64,000 nt of DNA from Morinoia aosen (lineage: Eukaryota > Arthropoda > Malacostraca > Amphipoda > Talitridae). The stretch covers positions 74,019,595-74,083,594 of the forward strand of contig CM059562.1 in assembly GCA_030386875.1 (NCBI GenBank), given 5' to 3'. The notes below the pieces were generated by a model that worked only from the letters and a program-made list of their open reading frames with translations, was not told the DNA's origin and did not search any database. Made by a program: the position numbers and the translations under genes. Below are positions 36,341 through 48,549 of the stretch, piece by piece. The first letter of the stretch is position 1. Every line of letters starts with the position of its first letter.

Positions 36341-37237
36341 GTGTGGTGAGTGGCGGCTGTGTGGTGAGTGGTGGCTGTGTGGTGAGTGGCGGCTGTGTGG
36401 TGAGTGGCGGCTGTGTGTTGAGTGGCGGTTGTGTGGTGAGTGGCGGCTGTGTGGTGAGTGGCGGCTGTGTGGTGAGTGGCGGCTGTGTGGTGAGTGGCGG
36501 CTGTGTGGTGAGTGGCGGCTGTGTGGTGAGTGGCGGCTGTGTGGTGAGTGGCGGCTGTGTGGTGAGTGGTGGCTGTATGGTGAGTGGCGGCTGTGTGGTG
36601 AGTGGCGGCTGTGTGGTGAGTGGCGGCTGTGTGGTGAGTGGCGGCTGTGTGGTGAGTGGCGGCTGTGTGGTGAGTGGCGGCTGTGTGGTGAGTGGCGGCT
36701 GTGTGGTGAGTGGCGGCTGTGTGGTGAGTGGCGGCTGTGTGGTGAGTGGTGGCTGTATGGTGAGTGGCGGCTGTGTGGTGAGTGGTGGCTGTGTGGTGAG
36801 TGGCGGCTGTGTGGTGAGTGGTGGCTGTGTGGTGAGTGGTGGCTGTGTGGTGAGTGGCAGCTGTGTGGTGAGTGGTGGCTGTGTGGGGAGTGGCGGCTGT
36901 GTGGTGAGTGGCGGCTGTGTGGTGAGTGGCGGCTGTGTGGTGAGTGGCAGCTGTGTGGGGAGTGGCGGCTGTGTGGTGAGTGGCGGCTGTGTGGGGAGTG
37001 GCGGCTGTGTGGGGAGTGGCGGCTGTGTGGTGAGTGGCGGCTGTGTGGTGAGTGGCGGCTGTGTGGTGAGTGGCAGCTGTGTGGGGAGTGGCGGCTGTGT
37101 GGTGAGTGGCGGCTGTGTGGGGAGTGGCGGCTGTGTGGTGAGTGGCGGCTGTGTGGTGAGTGGCGGCTGTGTGGTGAGTGGCGGCTGTGTGGTGAGTGGC
37201 GGCTGTGTGGTGAGTGGCGGCTCTGTGCTGAGTGGCT
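36341..37237. repeat. Minisatellite, 18-bp unit, about 50 copies
   Basis: The unit is gtgtggtgagtggcggct, G-rich on the plus strand, with variants gtgggg, ggtggct and ggcagct. Because 18 is a multiple of 3 and few stops arise, two frames on each strand are open over the whole array (plus: VVSGGC or CGEWRL repeats; minus: HSPHSR or TAATHH repeats). Four simultaneous frames argue against coding. Confidence 0.98.
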
Positions 37238-37519
37238 CCGGAGAAATTTAATAAATTCATTGCTGTACAAAAAAGGGAAGTTAGCTGATAGCTTCAAACA
37301 CAAAAACACACAACCTCCAAAAACACAACTTTTTAACGTAAAGAAGCCATTATGGAGGCACCACACAGGGAGTTATAACAATGGTAAACATGTAGAAATT
37401 CAGATTGTTTCTTAAATTTAAAACATTTGGAGAGGAGCTGTTTGACTCACACTCACGATAAAAAACTAACTATAATATTTCTAATAGGTCGATTCTTAAG
37501 GAATCTCATGTCCAACATA

Positions 37520-37677
37520 AAGAGAACCGATGTTAAAATGAACATTTTTAATATTTTTCAAGGCAAACGTTTCGGAATGTTTTAATTCCATCTTCAGCTC
37601 TGGAAAGGGAATTTTAATATTCCGAAACATTTGCCATGAAAAATAGTACAGATGTTCATTTTTACACTGGTTCTCTT
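37520..37677. mobile_element. Foldback element or MITE with 70-bp arms
   Basis: The left arm (37,520-37,589) and right arm (37,608-37,677) are imperfect reverse complements, sharing aagagaacc, aaaatgaacat, ggcaaa and tttcggaat, around an 18-base loop. The whole could form a hairpin of about 158 nt. The minus strand carries a hammerhead-like core, described in the findings. No coding capacity. Confidence 0.85.
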
Positions 37678-38547
37678 ATTTATCTAAAGCGAACTATACT
37701 CGTATGTGTGAGCGTCACCTAATATGAATTAACGCTTGGAAATGTGGACTCGAGTGCATGAAAAATATTCGTAAAAAAAAACAAAGAACGAACGTACGAC
37801 GTCGCCCCTAATTTCAGTAAGAATATAAATGGAGTATGATGCTATTAGGAGGATGAGCTTCCTATTATTGGTCTGCCTTTAACTATTTACAGCTGAGGCA
37901 TCTGCGTTGAAGCATGATCGTTGGTATTCGTTTAACTTCCTTTTTAATCATGATTTTCTTATATTTTTCAAGCAAAAAACATGCACAATGTTCACTGTTT
38001 TTATAACTAGTTTATCTGAAGATCAATGGGGTATTTTATTCCGAAATTAGGTAAATAGGTTACCTTGTTCAAAATGAGCAGTTGTCTGAGTTAAGAATGA
38101 CTTAAAACGCTCGACTTTTCTGTTGAACCCTGCATAAGAGCGCAATCATGCGTATTGTAATTCTTTCAGCGTAAACTTGAAACAGTTTTTTCATAACATA
38201 TGAAGTTGTTAATATTCAAGTTAAAAAGATCATGGAGACTAAATGATTTCGTCAAAAAGCCTCACTCACTACCAGTTACATTCAATCTTCATTTTAGTCT
38301 GCATTATTAAATTTCTTTTCGTTGTAGATATAAAGAAGACATTATTTTTCTAGACTCTCAGGGTGAAGAATTAAAAATTTTAAATTTCTTTAGTTTCACA
38401 TGCTACCTCAGCTGACGTCCCAAGAAAGCTATATTTTGGAGTAAGGCGGCGCTTCTGTTTTACGAGCTGCAGGAGCAGCTTTCAAGCTTTAATTATGCTC
38501 GGCCTGCTGCCTCAGGAAGCCTTAAGCTAAAGAAAAGAATAATGTAC
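37678..38547. other. Unannotated AT-rich sequence
   Basis: No supported feature. Confidence 0.45.
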
Positions 38548-39050
38548 CCGTTTTCCTCCCAGGGAAGTAGCCAGTGAAGGAATATATTATTGGAATAAAA
38601 GCTCATGTATCCTTTTCCCTCCCAAGGAAGCAGCCAGTGAAGGAGAGTATTATTGGAAATAAAAGTCGATGCATCCTTTTCCCTCCCAAGGAAGTAGCCA
38701 GAGAGAGGGTGTATTATTGGGAATAAAACCTTATGTATTCTTTTCCTTACTAAGAAAGTAACCACTGAATGAGTGTGTTATTGGGAGTAAAAGCAGATGT
38801 ATCTTTTTCTTACCAAGGAAGTAGCCAGTGAAAGAATGTGTTATTGGGAGTAAAGGCTGATGTATCTTTTCCTTACCAAAGAAGTAGCCAGAGAAAGAGT
38901 ATATTATTGGAAATGAAAGATAATGTTTCCTTTTCATTGCTGTGAAAGTGGCCAGTGAGAGAGTATGTTATTGGAAATTAAAGCAAATGTACTAAGCATG
39001 AAATTAGCATGTGAAAGAATGTTTTATTGAAAATGAAAGCGCATTAAATA
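38548..39050. repeat. Tandem repeat, 63-64-bp unit, about 8 copies
   Basis: gaagtagccagtga or a variant occurs at 38,564, 38,627, 38,691, 38,754, 38,818, 38,881 and 38,944, followed by tattattgg and ataaaag. Divergence increases toward the right end. Minus-strand frames here are repeat artefacts. Confidence 0.93.
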
Positions 39051-39344
39051 GAAAGGGATTAAAATTTCACTCGCTCCCAGCTATTCCACTTATGGGCTAG
39101 TTTGAAGTAGTACGGTGGCCCACACACGGCGCGGAAGATATCATCTATTTCAGGTTTTTAGGTGAAGACCAACACTATATCTCACATCTAGTTCTAGCCG
39201 TCAGCTCGCCATTATGGGATGTGGAAGACAAGGACCAGCTTTCGAGGCGCCATTCTGCAGAAGGAATCTCCAAATGAGCTTCAATGTTTGCTCCTCGCCC
39301 GCTCTGACTGACACCTAAATTGCGTCTTCTCGTGAGTCCAAAAT

Positions 39345-39795
39345 CTCTTCAAAACAAGGGCATCATCAACGCAAGGGAAGCGTTCATGACGAAATTTTGC
39401 GCATAGATTCGAGAATTGACGTGCACTATTGTGGGATCAAATGTTGTGGCCATTCATTATTCTTTCCTGCTTAATTTTACGGTCAAATTTTGCGTTCAAC
39501 CAGGAGTTGTCAAAATAACTTCGACGTTAGGGCATCAACGCAAGGAGAGCATTCATTAACGAAATTCTGCGCATAGATCCGAGAATTGTATGCTAGTGTG
39601 GATTCAAGTGTAAGGACCATTCATAATTCTTTGCTTGCTGCTCAATTTTAAGGTCAAATTTTGTGTTCAATCAGGAGTTGCCAAAATCTCTTCAACGTAA
39701 GGGTATTATCAATGCAATGCAACGTAATTCACGTGATCCTTTCACGTTCAATTTCACGGACAAATTTTGTGTTTAATCAAGAATTATCAACTCCT
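39345..39795. repeat. Imperfect tandem repeat, about 170-bp unit, about 2.7 copies
   Basis: gcgcatagattcgagaattg (39,399) recurs as gcgcatagatccgagaattg (39,569), 170 bp apart. ggtcaaattttgcgttcaa, ggtcaaattttgtgttcaa and ggacaaattttgtgtttaa mark three unit ends. The third unit is shortened. Confidence 0.88.
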
Positions 39796-40607
39796 ATGAA
39801 TGCGTTGTTGTTCAGAGCCTATCATTTTCTGCCACCTCTACAGACCATCAGCGGCGGCGGGCATGCCGCCCAATTTTTGCAGTTTTGTAGTCTACTCAGC
39901 GACGTAGTTTGCCCATTTCCATCTGTTTTATCTACATCGCCTCCTCACCTCAGCACTTCCCACGCGAGAATTGTTTTTGATAGGCCGTCGCTTATGGTTA
40001 CGTGGCCGTAAAACTGCATTTTCTTTCCCTTCACGGTGGTCATCAGATCGTAATACCCATTTTGTGGTCCTCCAAGGCTGATATTTCTGAAGGTACTTCA
40101 GCGAAGTTGGGTCCCGGCTCCCCTGGTTGTTTTCAACAGGCGGGGCATCGCGAAAAGTACAACGTCTGCCGTCTGTCGAATTGAGCCGTAGAATTGTTGT
40201 CAGAGATTTTCGCCCATTCTCGTGCATTCCTAAATGCCATTGTATAATTATTAATGATAATTTCTGAGTCTCGCGACAATTTTACCGGAATGTATGGGAT
40301 AAATAAATTTCGATTCAGCGGAGTTCATTATTTTAATTCTGTTCAAAAGCACTGCAAATATTGCATATTTACGATGTATGCAATGAATATAAGGCACTTA
40401 AGTTATCTAGGTTATCATAAGTTATCATAAATACCCATCATCTTACAACAACGAGATGGTTGCATGTGAGTCGAAGGTGTACAAGGGACGCCGGTTTCAG
40501 ACAACAGATCCAACGTACGCGACGCTGTTGCGGGGACGCGTTTGCCTGCGGGACTGGAGCTAAAGTTTTTCTCTAAGGTGCCCCGTATTCTTCGCACTGC
40601 ATCACAA
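39796..40607. other. Unannotated, moderately GC-rich sequence
   Basis: Contains gcggcggcgggcatgccgcc near 39,851. Frames on both strands (116 and 99 codons) overlap each other and show no family features. Confidence 0.45.
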
Positions 40608-40855
40608 GTATTCTATATTGCAAGTCTTGTGAATCTTAGGTGTTCTATTACAAGCCCTGTGATACACAGGTAATCTGTGTTATAAGTCTACTGATTCTCA
40701 AGTAATTTATATAACAAATCTCGTGAATCTTAGGTTATCTGTGTTATAAGTCTTGTGAATCTCAAGCATTCTATATTATAAGTATTGTAAATCTCAAGTG
40801 CTCTGCAATATAATAAGTCTTGAGTGTATATCGCAAGTATTCTGTTGCGATGATA
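40608..40855. repeat. Diverged minisatellite, 32-bp unit, about 7 copies
   Basis: Units start at 40,608, 40,640, 40,670, 40,702, 40,734, 40,766 and 40,798. Consensus is about gttatctgtgttataagtc followed by ttgtgaatctcaa. Copies differ considerably, but the 32-bp step is strict except for one 30-bp unit. Confidence 0.9.
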
Positions 40856-41229
40856 TAATTTACTGAGGACAACTTTTGTACGTCGCATGCATTCTGTATT
40901 TCAGGTCCCGGGTAATGCATCACAAATTTTATCAGCAAAAAATAGTCTGTTTCACGAATCGTCAGCAAAACGAATCGTACTTCTATTCGACTGTAAAAGC
41001 TAATTGCAAAGCCTTGAACGAGCTTCAAAAAATACCAGAACATTTTTTTTCCTCAGGATACAATCATCGAAGCTTATTGATTGCCGCCAAATTCTACCGC
41101 GACTTACGTTAGATGGAACAAAAGTTCCTTAATTACGATCGCAAACTTCGAGTACTTTTGCCAAAAGCCATGTTTTTGAGCCTCGACGATAGGTTTCTTT
41201 TCACGAACGTTTCATCATTCCGTCGACCA

Positions 41230-41520
41230 ATTACCGCGAAGTTCACCGAAGCAACACAGATCACCTGATCTCCAACTCGAGACGTGGCTCAATTTTACGG
41301 CGGGCGGCAGCGTTCAATACAGCACCCGGCCCCTCCCGCCCGTGCGTTGAAGCTACACTGTCTCCCTCAAACACGGGCAAATTGGGCTCATCTTCCGGCC
41401 GAGATCTGCCCTCATTGAGGGGAGCGTTACTTAGGCGGCCTAAGTTGAGGGCTCGGACGCGATTAGAGGTTCTGGTGCGACGGTGATGGATTGCGGAGGC
41501 GGCCTCCGCGACTTACGGGC
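41230..41520. promoter_or_regulatory. CpG-rich island with two odd palindromes
   Basis: A GC- and CpG-rich stretch inside AT-rich flanks. It contains cttaggcggcctaag (41,430-41,444) and gcggaggcggcctccgc (41,493-41,509). Both are odd palindromes on the same core aggcggcct. It may be a promoter or enhancer; no gene start is visible next to it. Confidence 0.35.
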
Positions 41521-42518
41521 TAAATGAACTTAATACGAGGGAGAAGAGACCTCCGAGTCCCGATATTGCGCGAAAGAGCGGCTTTATTTTAGCGTCAAAT
41601 ACAGGCTCGTAGTTGGGAGCGTCCTGATGACTGGAAGATGAGCGCTGTTCTAGGTTGGTGCACTGGGTGTTGAGTGTTCTTTTTAATTGAGAACAGGTCC
41701 CCTTGGCGCTGAAATGTCGTGAATATACGTGGTATGAAGGTTAGGGTAAAAATAAAGAGTAAATGAGTGATTGGAAAATTGCGAAGAAAAAACGAGTGGG
41801 CTTTTAGAAAATTCCAAGCTTCGGAGATAGGATATACCGGTAGGACTTTTAGAAAGAGACTCTTTTGTTCTGTGAAGAGAAATTTTTTAATGTTGGAGCT
41901 CTTGTACAAATTAGTAAATTCACAATTCGTCCCGTAAGATTTGAGAAGAACGAAGAACAACTCGATGCTGGGAAATGTATATACAGTCCATAAAATGTAA
42001 ACTTTACACACACAATTCAAACACCGTGATGAACATATGGAATTGAAAAAGAAATGAATTATTCTATGTTATTTCGTTTTTTCCACAAATGAAATGACTA
42101 TTTTCACATGCTGGAAATTTTTATCACACTTTCCTTCTGTTGCCAAAAGTACAAAGACCGTTTCAATCTACGCTAAAGTTTCCGGACTAGCACACACTTT
42201 GTGAAACGCCACAATGAAAATAAATGGAAGTTGTTACATGTTTTTCACGGCGATATGAGTTGCAGCCGGGTTCTCTCACTGAACAATGTGCTCGTTTTGA
42301 AGTAATAAATCCTAAACTATCGATGTAAGATTGGGTTGACGAATGACACAGAAAACTTAACCTTAAAATAGTTTTTATTGCAATGCACATTGAATTATTA
42401 TTGCATGATTGAAAAAAAACTAACATATGATCTTGAGCAGTTATTACTTCTGATTTGCGACATGAGCGGCTTTAAAGAAGTAAAATTTATATAGAAAAAG
42501 CAGTTTTTTTCTCAAAAT
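41521..42518. other. Unannotated sequence
   Basis: A 141-codon minus-strand frame (41,595-42,020) starts with a non-ATG codon and has no recognisable family. Confidence 0.45.
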
Positions 42519-43303
42519 CATAAAGTGACGGACCACACCACAGCAGAGGCCATAAAGTGACGGGTCACACCACAGCAGAGACCATAAAGTGACGGGTCAC
42601 AGCACACCAGGGGCCCATAAAGTGACGGGTCACACCACAGCAGAGGCCATAAAATGACGGGTCACACCACAGCAGAGGCCATAAAGTGACGGGTCACACC
42701 ACAGCAGAGGCCATAAAGTGACGGGTCACAGCACACCAGGGGCCCATAAAGTGACGGGTCACACCACAGCAGCGGCCATAAAGTGACGGGTCACACCACA
42801 GCAGAGGCCATAAAGTGACGGGTCACAGCACACCAGGGGCCCATAAAGTGACGGGTCACACCACACCAGAGGCCCATAAAGTGACGGGTCACACCACAGC
42901 AGCGGCCATAAAATGACGGGTCACACCACAGCAGAGGCCATAAAGTGACGGGTCACACCACAGCAGAGGCCCATAAAGTGACGGGTCACACCACAGCAGA
43001 GACCATAAAGTGACGGGTCACACCACAGCAGAGACCATAAAGTGACGGGTCACACCACAGCAGAGACCATAAAGTGACGGGTCACACCACAGCAGAGGCC
43101 CATAAAGTGACGGGTCACACCACAGCAGAGGCCCATAAAGTGACGGGTCACACCACAGCAGCGGCCATAAAGTGACGGGTCACACCACAGCAGAGACCAT
43201 AAAGTGACGGGTCACACCACAGCAGAGACCATAAAGTGACGGGTCACACCACAGCAGAGACCATAAAGTGACGGGTCACACCACAGCAGAAGCCCATAAA
43301 GTT
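42519..43303. repeat. Minisatellite, 32/33-bp unit, about 24 copies
   Basis: The unit is cataaagtgacgggtcacac then cacagcagaggc. Units ending ggccc are 33 bp, and a subset carries cagcacaccaggggc. Each unit holds the dyad gtgac-gg-gtcac. A CRISPR array is excluded because the whole unit repeats with no spacers. Confidence 0.98.
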
Positions 43304-43404
43304 ACACTAGTACAGAGTGCCAGACGCACACGCCAATAACCAGAATATATATATGAGCAGTAGAGCTCATATAGCCTGTGAGAGGGCGCTAATATTCGTG
43401 GGGA

Positions 43405-43820
43405 ATGAGGGGAGGGATTAAGGAAAGAGAGGAGGAGTAAGGGAAGAAGGGATGGAGTCAGGGAAAGACGGTAGGAGTGAATGAAGGAAGGGGAAGTCAG
43501 TGAAGGAGGGAAGGCGTGAGCGAAGGAGGGAAGGCGTGAGCGAAGGAGGGAAGGCGTGAGCGAAGGAGGGAAGGCGTGAGCGAAGAAGGGAATGCGTGAG
43601 GGGAAAAGGGAATCGTGAAGGAAAATAGGAAGGCGTGAAGGGAAATTTAAAACGTGAAGGAAAAGAGGGACGGCAGGATTGAAGGAGAGGAGATATGGGG
43701 ATAGGGGAAAAGACGTGAGCGACGGAGAAGAGACGTGAGGGACGGAACGGAGATGTGACCGACGTAGTGAGGTGAAGGAGGGAAGAGGGGAGACGTGAGG
43801 GATCGCATGAGGGAAGGAGG
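43405..43820. repeat. Purine-rich tandem repeat, 19-20-bp unit
   Basis: A plus-strand homopurine-biased tract with a clear core of four gaaggagggaaggcgtgagc units (about 43,505-43,580) and decayed units on both sides. Long minus-strand frames (200 and 164 codons, rich in F, P and S) reflect this composition. Confidence 0.88.
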
Positions 43821-43870
43821 GGAGACTGGTGGGAATAATGAGCGCAGTGAGGGAAATCTCCCTCGTTCTC

Positions 43871-46800
43871 GTCTCCATTTGCCCGCTTTACAACCTCAAC
43901 TAAATCCGCCATGAGAGCAGCAGATGCGCTTCATGTTCTCAGTTGCACATGTCTTGGGTGATCATAATAAGGACAATTTATAATGACATAATTTGCGGCT
44001 TATTCGTAGTGCGGGAGTATTTGGTCACAGACCACTGATATAAAATGCAGCCCAGTAGCGTCACCACCAGCAACAAGATGAGAAGGGGATAACTGTTATT
44101 ACGATCAAGCTGATTAAAATGGTTTGAATAACTTCGTCAATTATATATTTCAGTTTAAGAACGACCGCCAGAAATACCAGCATTCGATAGTGTTCGACAG
44201 AGCGTGTAAATCAATTACTTAGGTTGATAAGTAAATAAAATAGCATTTTAGTGTGACTTTTTTGAGCAACTGGAAGTGTGATGGAAGTGTCTATGACGCG
44301 GGCTTCACTCACAATTCTTTCTCGTACGCATTAATCCTTCAGATGCGAGCAACAAAAAAGAATAATTATTCTGATAACTGTCGTGATTTGAATTGTGTAC
44401 TTGCACCTTCTAGGTACTGAAACCTATTTCTCAGATACTTTCATCAAGGACTTTCAGTTACACTAGTCAAAAATTTTGGTGGACAGACCAGAAAAATTAT
44501 AAAAGTTGTCGAACACACGACGGTTATTATTATTGTATTAAACAGATCACTAAAGGCGGCATTTCAGAAAAATTATAGAAGCTTTCAAACACACAAAGAT
44601 CATTGTTATTATTTAGATCACTGTAGGGGATTGAGTTACGTACAAGAAAAAAGAACGCTGATCGTTATCTAGCTGCTAAGAGCAGCGCTTTAGTGAGCTC
44701 AAGATATTAGGAATATTATTATCATCTGCGACTCGACTTGAATCATAGGTTTACTATTTTCAATCATTATTAATTTTATTTTTAAGAGCTGGATTTCTTT
44801 TTCAATAATTCAATCCAATTTTCAAGTTGTTCATAACTTAAAAATTAAGTTTTTAACATTCAGCAATTGAGGTGACCGCACACTTCAATAATTAGTTGTT
44901 TTTTCAATCGAAAATATGGGTTATCATCGTTCTGGTATTAATTATTGCTCATACAATTATCATTCAATATTTAAGGTTATTAATTGTCGGGAATTCCGGC
45001 ATTGTAGTTACATACAAATAGAGGCTCTGAAATATAGACAGTATTGTCTCAATTGGAGTTATTTCAGAATTATGGGTATTTTATCTCTCAAAATTAGGGA
45101 TATAATTACATTTAAGATGCATGAAATTTTGTATTTGACAACATATAAAAAATATTTCTCACTTCCTGATCTAAAATTGTTCAAATATTCATGAATAACA
45201 TTAATGAACTTGATAAAGATTCGATAACAAGAGAAAATAACACGAGAGTAAATGTTGTCGCCATTCTAGGCCACGGAAGATTAAGATCAGTTTCCGTGAT
45301 TCTATCCAGTCCAAATTTGATGTAAATGCCTACTTTTTTTTCAAAAACATTTGCGCCAGTCAAGGTTCTGAAAGCGAAATTTTTTTGAAAATATACTATA
45401 TTAAGAACTAATTCAACACTGTTTCCACGTAAAATTTAGAGAAACCAGAGATGAGAAAACGCACCGAATACTTATGAGAATGGGGCCGTATTTAATGAGT
45501 GCTTAAGTTAATACAGAAAGCGTATTTTATCCTGAGTTCTAAAAACTAAGTACAGGAACAAAACAACCCTTAACACATTGACTGCGATGGGTTGAACTGA
45601 TGTTCAATAATCAGCTCAAATTTAAAGTCAAAAGTTGTTGGCAATTTTATGCATACCAATCATTAACTGGATCCAATAAATACCTTCAGTTTTTAAAGAT
45701 TGTTCAAATTTTTACAGCGACCCATCGATGGGTCGCATTGCATGCAACGTGTTAACTTGAAGTTGTAGGAAACGAATGTACACTTTGAATTCCCTGCTAC
45801 AAGCTATTCAATTATACATGAAACGAAAGCCTACAGTAATGAAAATGAACGACATTAACGAACATAAGTGAAAGAATTCCTAATTATCATTACTATTCGC
45901 ATAAACCCTTCGTCCTTTAATAGAATCATATAAGATGGAGAAGAGCAACATAACGATGAACTTATGTATTTAAAAAAAAAATTTGACGGTGAAAGAATTT
46001 CAGAAATATTTTTGAGAAGCTCTTGGCACGTGATCACACCGGGAGATTTAAAAATTGAAAGACGCGAGAAAACAGAAAAGGAATTCCCTGAATTGAAAGT
46101 GAATTAAATTTATTTTCACTTTTTCAGCATTTTGCAAGAGGGTTAGAGGCATTCAAACTTTTTTGAAGTGGTGACTCATCGAGAGCAATATCAACACGAA
46201 CTGCTTTTTCTACACGACTCGTATTAACCATTATTTTGCTGCTTGTTAAAATTCCGTTTCTTCAAAATACGTAAAGTCGTCTAAATTTGCAATATTTGAT
46301 ATCAGCTCTAATGAGGAACTGAAGCTGCTCTGCTACATCACGAAAAAGGAACCAATCGATACATCAACGTCAATGTAGAAGAAGAATATTATTTTCTATC
46401 GTTGAATCCTTGCGCGCTCATTGTGTCACGGGAGACCGTTAAAATCTTCCCCTCTCCATTGTTTAACGGGTAATCTTTGATATCTTTACAGTTTTTCTAC
46501 ATAGAAAAGATAGAGCAAGAGAGACTGTTAAAACGTTTGCGCTTTCGCTGCGTAAGGAAATGCCTTCGAAGCCTTTACGTTTCCATTGTGTAGTGGGAAG
46601 TCATTAAAACTTTTATATTTTTCTTACGTAGAGAGCCCGAGAAAGTTCAAATGTTTACGTTTTCGTAACAGAAGTTACGTTTACGCATAACAGAAAACTG
46701 TCAAAAACTTCACATTTCACGTAGAGGAAAACCGTCAAAAGTTCTGAATTTACACTGCGCAACGAAAGCTAGGCCACCGAAGTCTCTCAATGCTTAGCGG

Positions 46801-47251
46801 AACACTTGAAGACTAACTCGGGCGTACATCGCTTCAGCTCGCATCCAGCCGACGCGAGAACTAAAGGCTGCCGCAAATCCTGCTAAGAATGACGGAGAGG
46901 ATGCGCTGTCAGTTCTGCTATTAGCAGAATTAAAAGATTTACTCGACTGACAATGCACTTCGGAAGCTCGCACTTGGTTGGCGTGTCTGGTTGTGAGCGG
47001 TCGAGTGGAGCCTGAAGTATGGAGCAGAACGCTCCGTACACTGAAGCGCTCGGAGGTTCTTGGCTATCTCGAGAAATTTACGCCTCTCAGCTTAGCTTAT
47101 CGCAAAGACGGATGGACTCGAAGAAAGTGTGCATGGAATTGCCATTCTCGAGAAAAAGAAAGCAGTGCTTACTTGAAGTTCAGGAATTAAAATGATCACT
47201 TGAAAGGAAACTTTGAATTTGATGCAAAGGGAATGTAAATTACCTTTATTT
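43871..47251. other. Unannotated AT-rich sequence
   Basis: About 3.4 kb without a recognised gene. 46,430-46,760 shows loose recurrence of accgttaaaa, actgttaaaacg and accgtcaaaa about every 45-130 bp, possibly a decayed tandem repeat. Confidence 0.45.
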
Positions 47252-47690
47252 CCTGTGTAGGAACCAGTTTATGTAGGAACCAATTTGTATATATGCTTGT
47301 ATACTCACTCTGTGTAGGAACCAGTTTGTATGTATGCTTGTATACTTACTCTGTGTAGGAACCAGTTTGTATGCCTGTACTCGTATACTTACTCTGTGTA
47401 GTAACCAGTTTGTGTGCCTGTATACTTACTCTGTGTAAGAACCAGTTTGTATGCCTGTATACTTACTCTGTGTAGGAACCAGTTTGTATGCCTGTATACT
47501 TACTCTGTGTAGGAACCAGCCTGTATGCCTGTATACTTAATGTGTGCAGGTACCAGTTTTTTATGCCAGTATACCTCACTCTGTGTAGAAACCAACCTGT
47601 ATGCCAGTATACCTCACTCTGAGTAGAAACCAACCTGTATGACTGTATACCTCACTCTGTGTAGGAAATAGTTTCCATGGCTGTTTACTC
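47252..47690. repeat. Minisatellite, about 37-bp unit, about 11 copies
   Basis: ctgtgtaggaaccagtttgt followed by atgcctgtatacttact, with 37- to 46-bp spacing. Right-hand units change to accaacctgtatg and cctcactct. Confidence 0.92.
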
Positions 47691-48549
47691 AAGCAAAATT
47701 TCTTCTCATTTCTCCAACAGAAACTCCCGTGGTCTCTCGTCAAATGAAAACTTTACTGACCCCTTACTTACTTGAAGCCGTTTACTAAGAAGGACACGCT
47801 AATAAATTAACTCGTTCGTTGGATTAATTAGCTCGTAAGCTGCGGAATTGTCCTGCATTGAAATGAACGAGCATTTGACCAGACGACTGATGATCCACCA
47901 TATAATGTGAGCCGCTTTTTTTTGGCCGATGGACATATGGTTTCTGCACTCTAGCTGAGACCAAATTTACTTATTTCTGTGTAGATTAACGTCCGTTATA
48001 ATGGTAAATCTTCACATCCTAAAAAAATTGAGCGGTCTTCTTTTTAATGTCGTAATTTTAGTTGAATGTGTACCATTATGCGTTCTTCGAAGTTCACTGC
48101 TGAGTGACAAGTTATTCTTTTGTTTTATGTGAGTGACATCCTAATGTTAAAAATGGTAATACGGGCTAAAATTTCAGAAGCTGATGAGATTTAATTACTT
48201 TCTTTCGGTAGGCAAATCAAAAACAGTAAATGACGTTACCCTTACGACTTTGTTGAAGTATCGTTCTAATTTATTACGAAACCTCACTGTGAGAGATACT
48301 AAATTCAAATACTAAACTCCCGCTTCAGGAGTACTAAAACCACACTTTCCGAATAACTCATTTCGATGGTTTCAGAACTTAAACTGTACCAGAGAGCACT
48401 TAAGTATCCACATGCACTTTACTGGGTTAAATGTGTTCAATATTTTGTGCTCAAAATCGTTTTAACTTTTTCCATGACGCAGCGTGAACGCTCTGGGCCA
48501 CTTTTGCACCGGACAACTGCGCAGGGCGGAGTGGGTGGTGGGGCTGGCG
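47691..48549. other. Unannotated AT-rich sequence
   Basis: No supported feature. Confidence 0.45.

Noticed and set aside
36215-37415. Repeat proteins of 300-383 codons on both strands
   Set aside because: Four frames are open at once across an 18-bp repeat, and non-ATG starts are needed for some.
41595-42020. 141-codon minus-strand ORF
   Set aside because: Non-ATG start, hydrophobic and Phe-rich from T-rich composition, no known family.
42519-43303. CRISPR array (32-bp direct repeats)
   Set aside because: The whole unit repeats head to tail without unique spacers, and the DNA is eukaryotic. The same holds for the arrays at 12.8, 32.5 and 40.6 kb.
43276-43912. 200- and 164-codon minus-strand proteins
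   Set aside because: Both are products of the purine-rich repeat composition. They overlap in different frames and have no family features.
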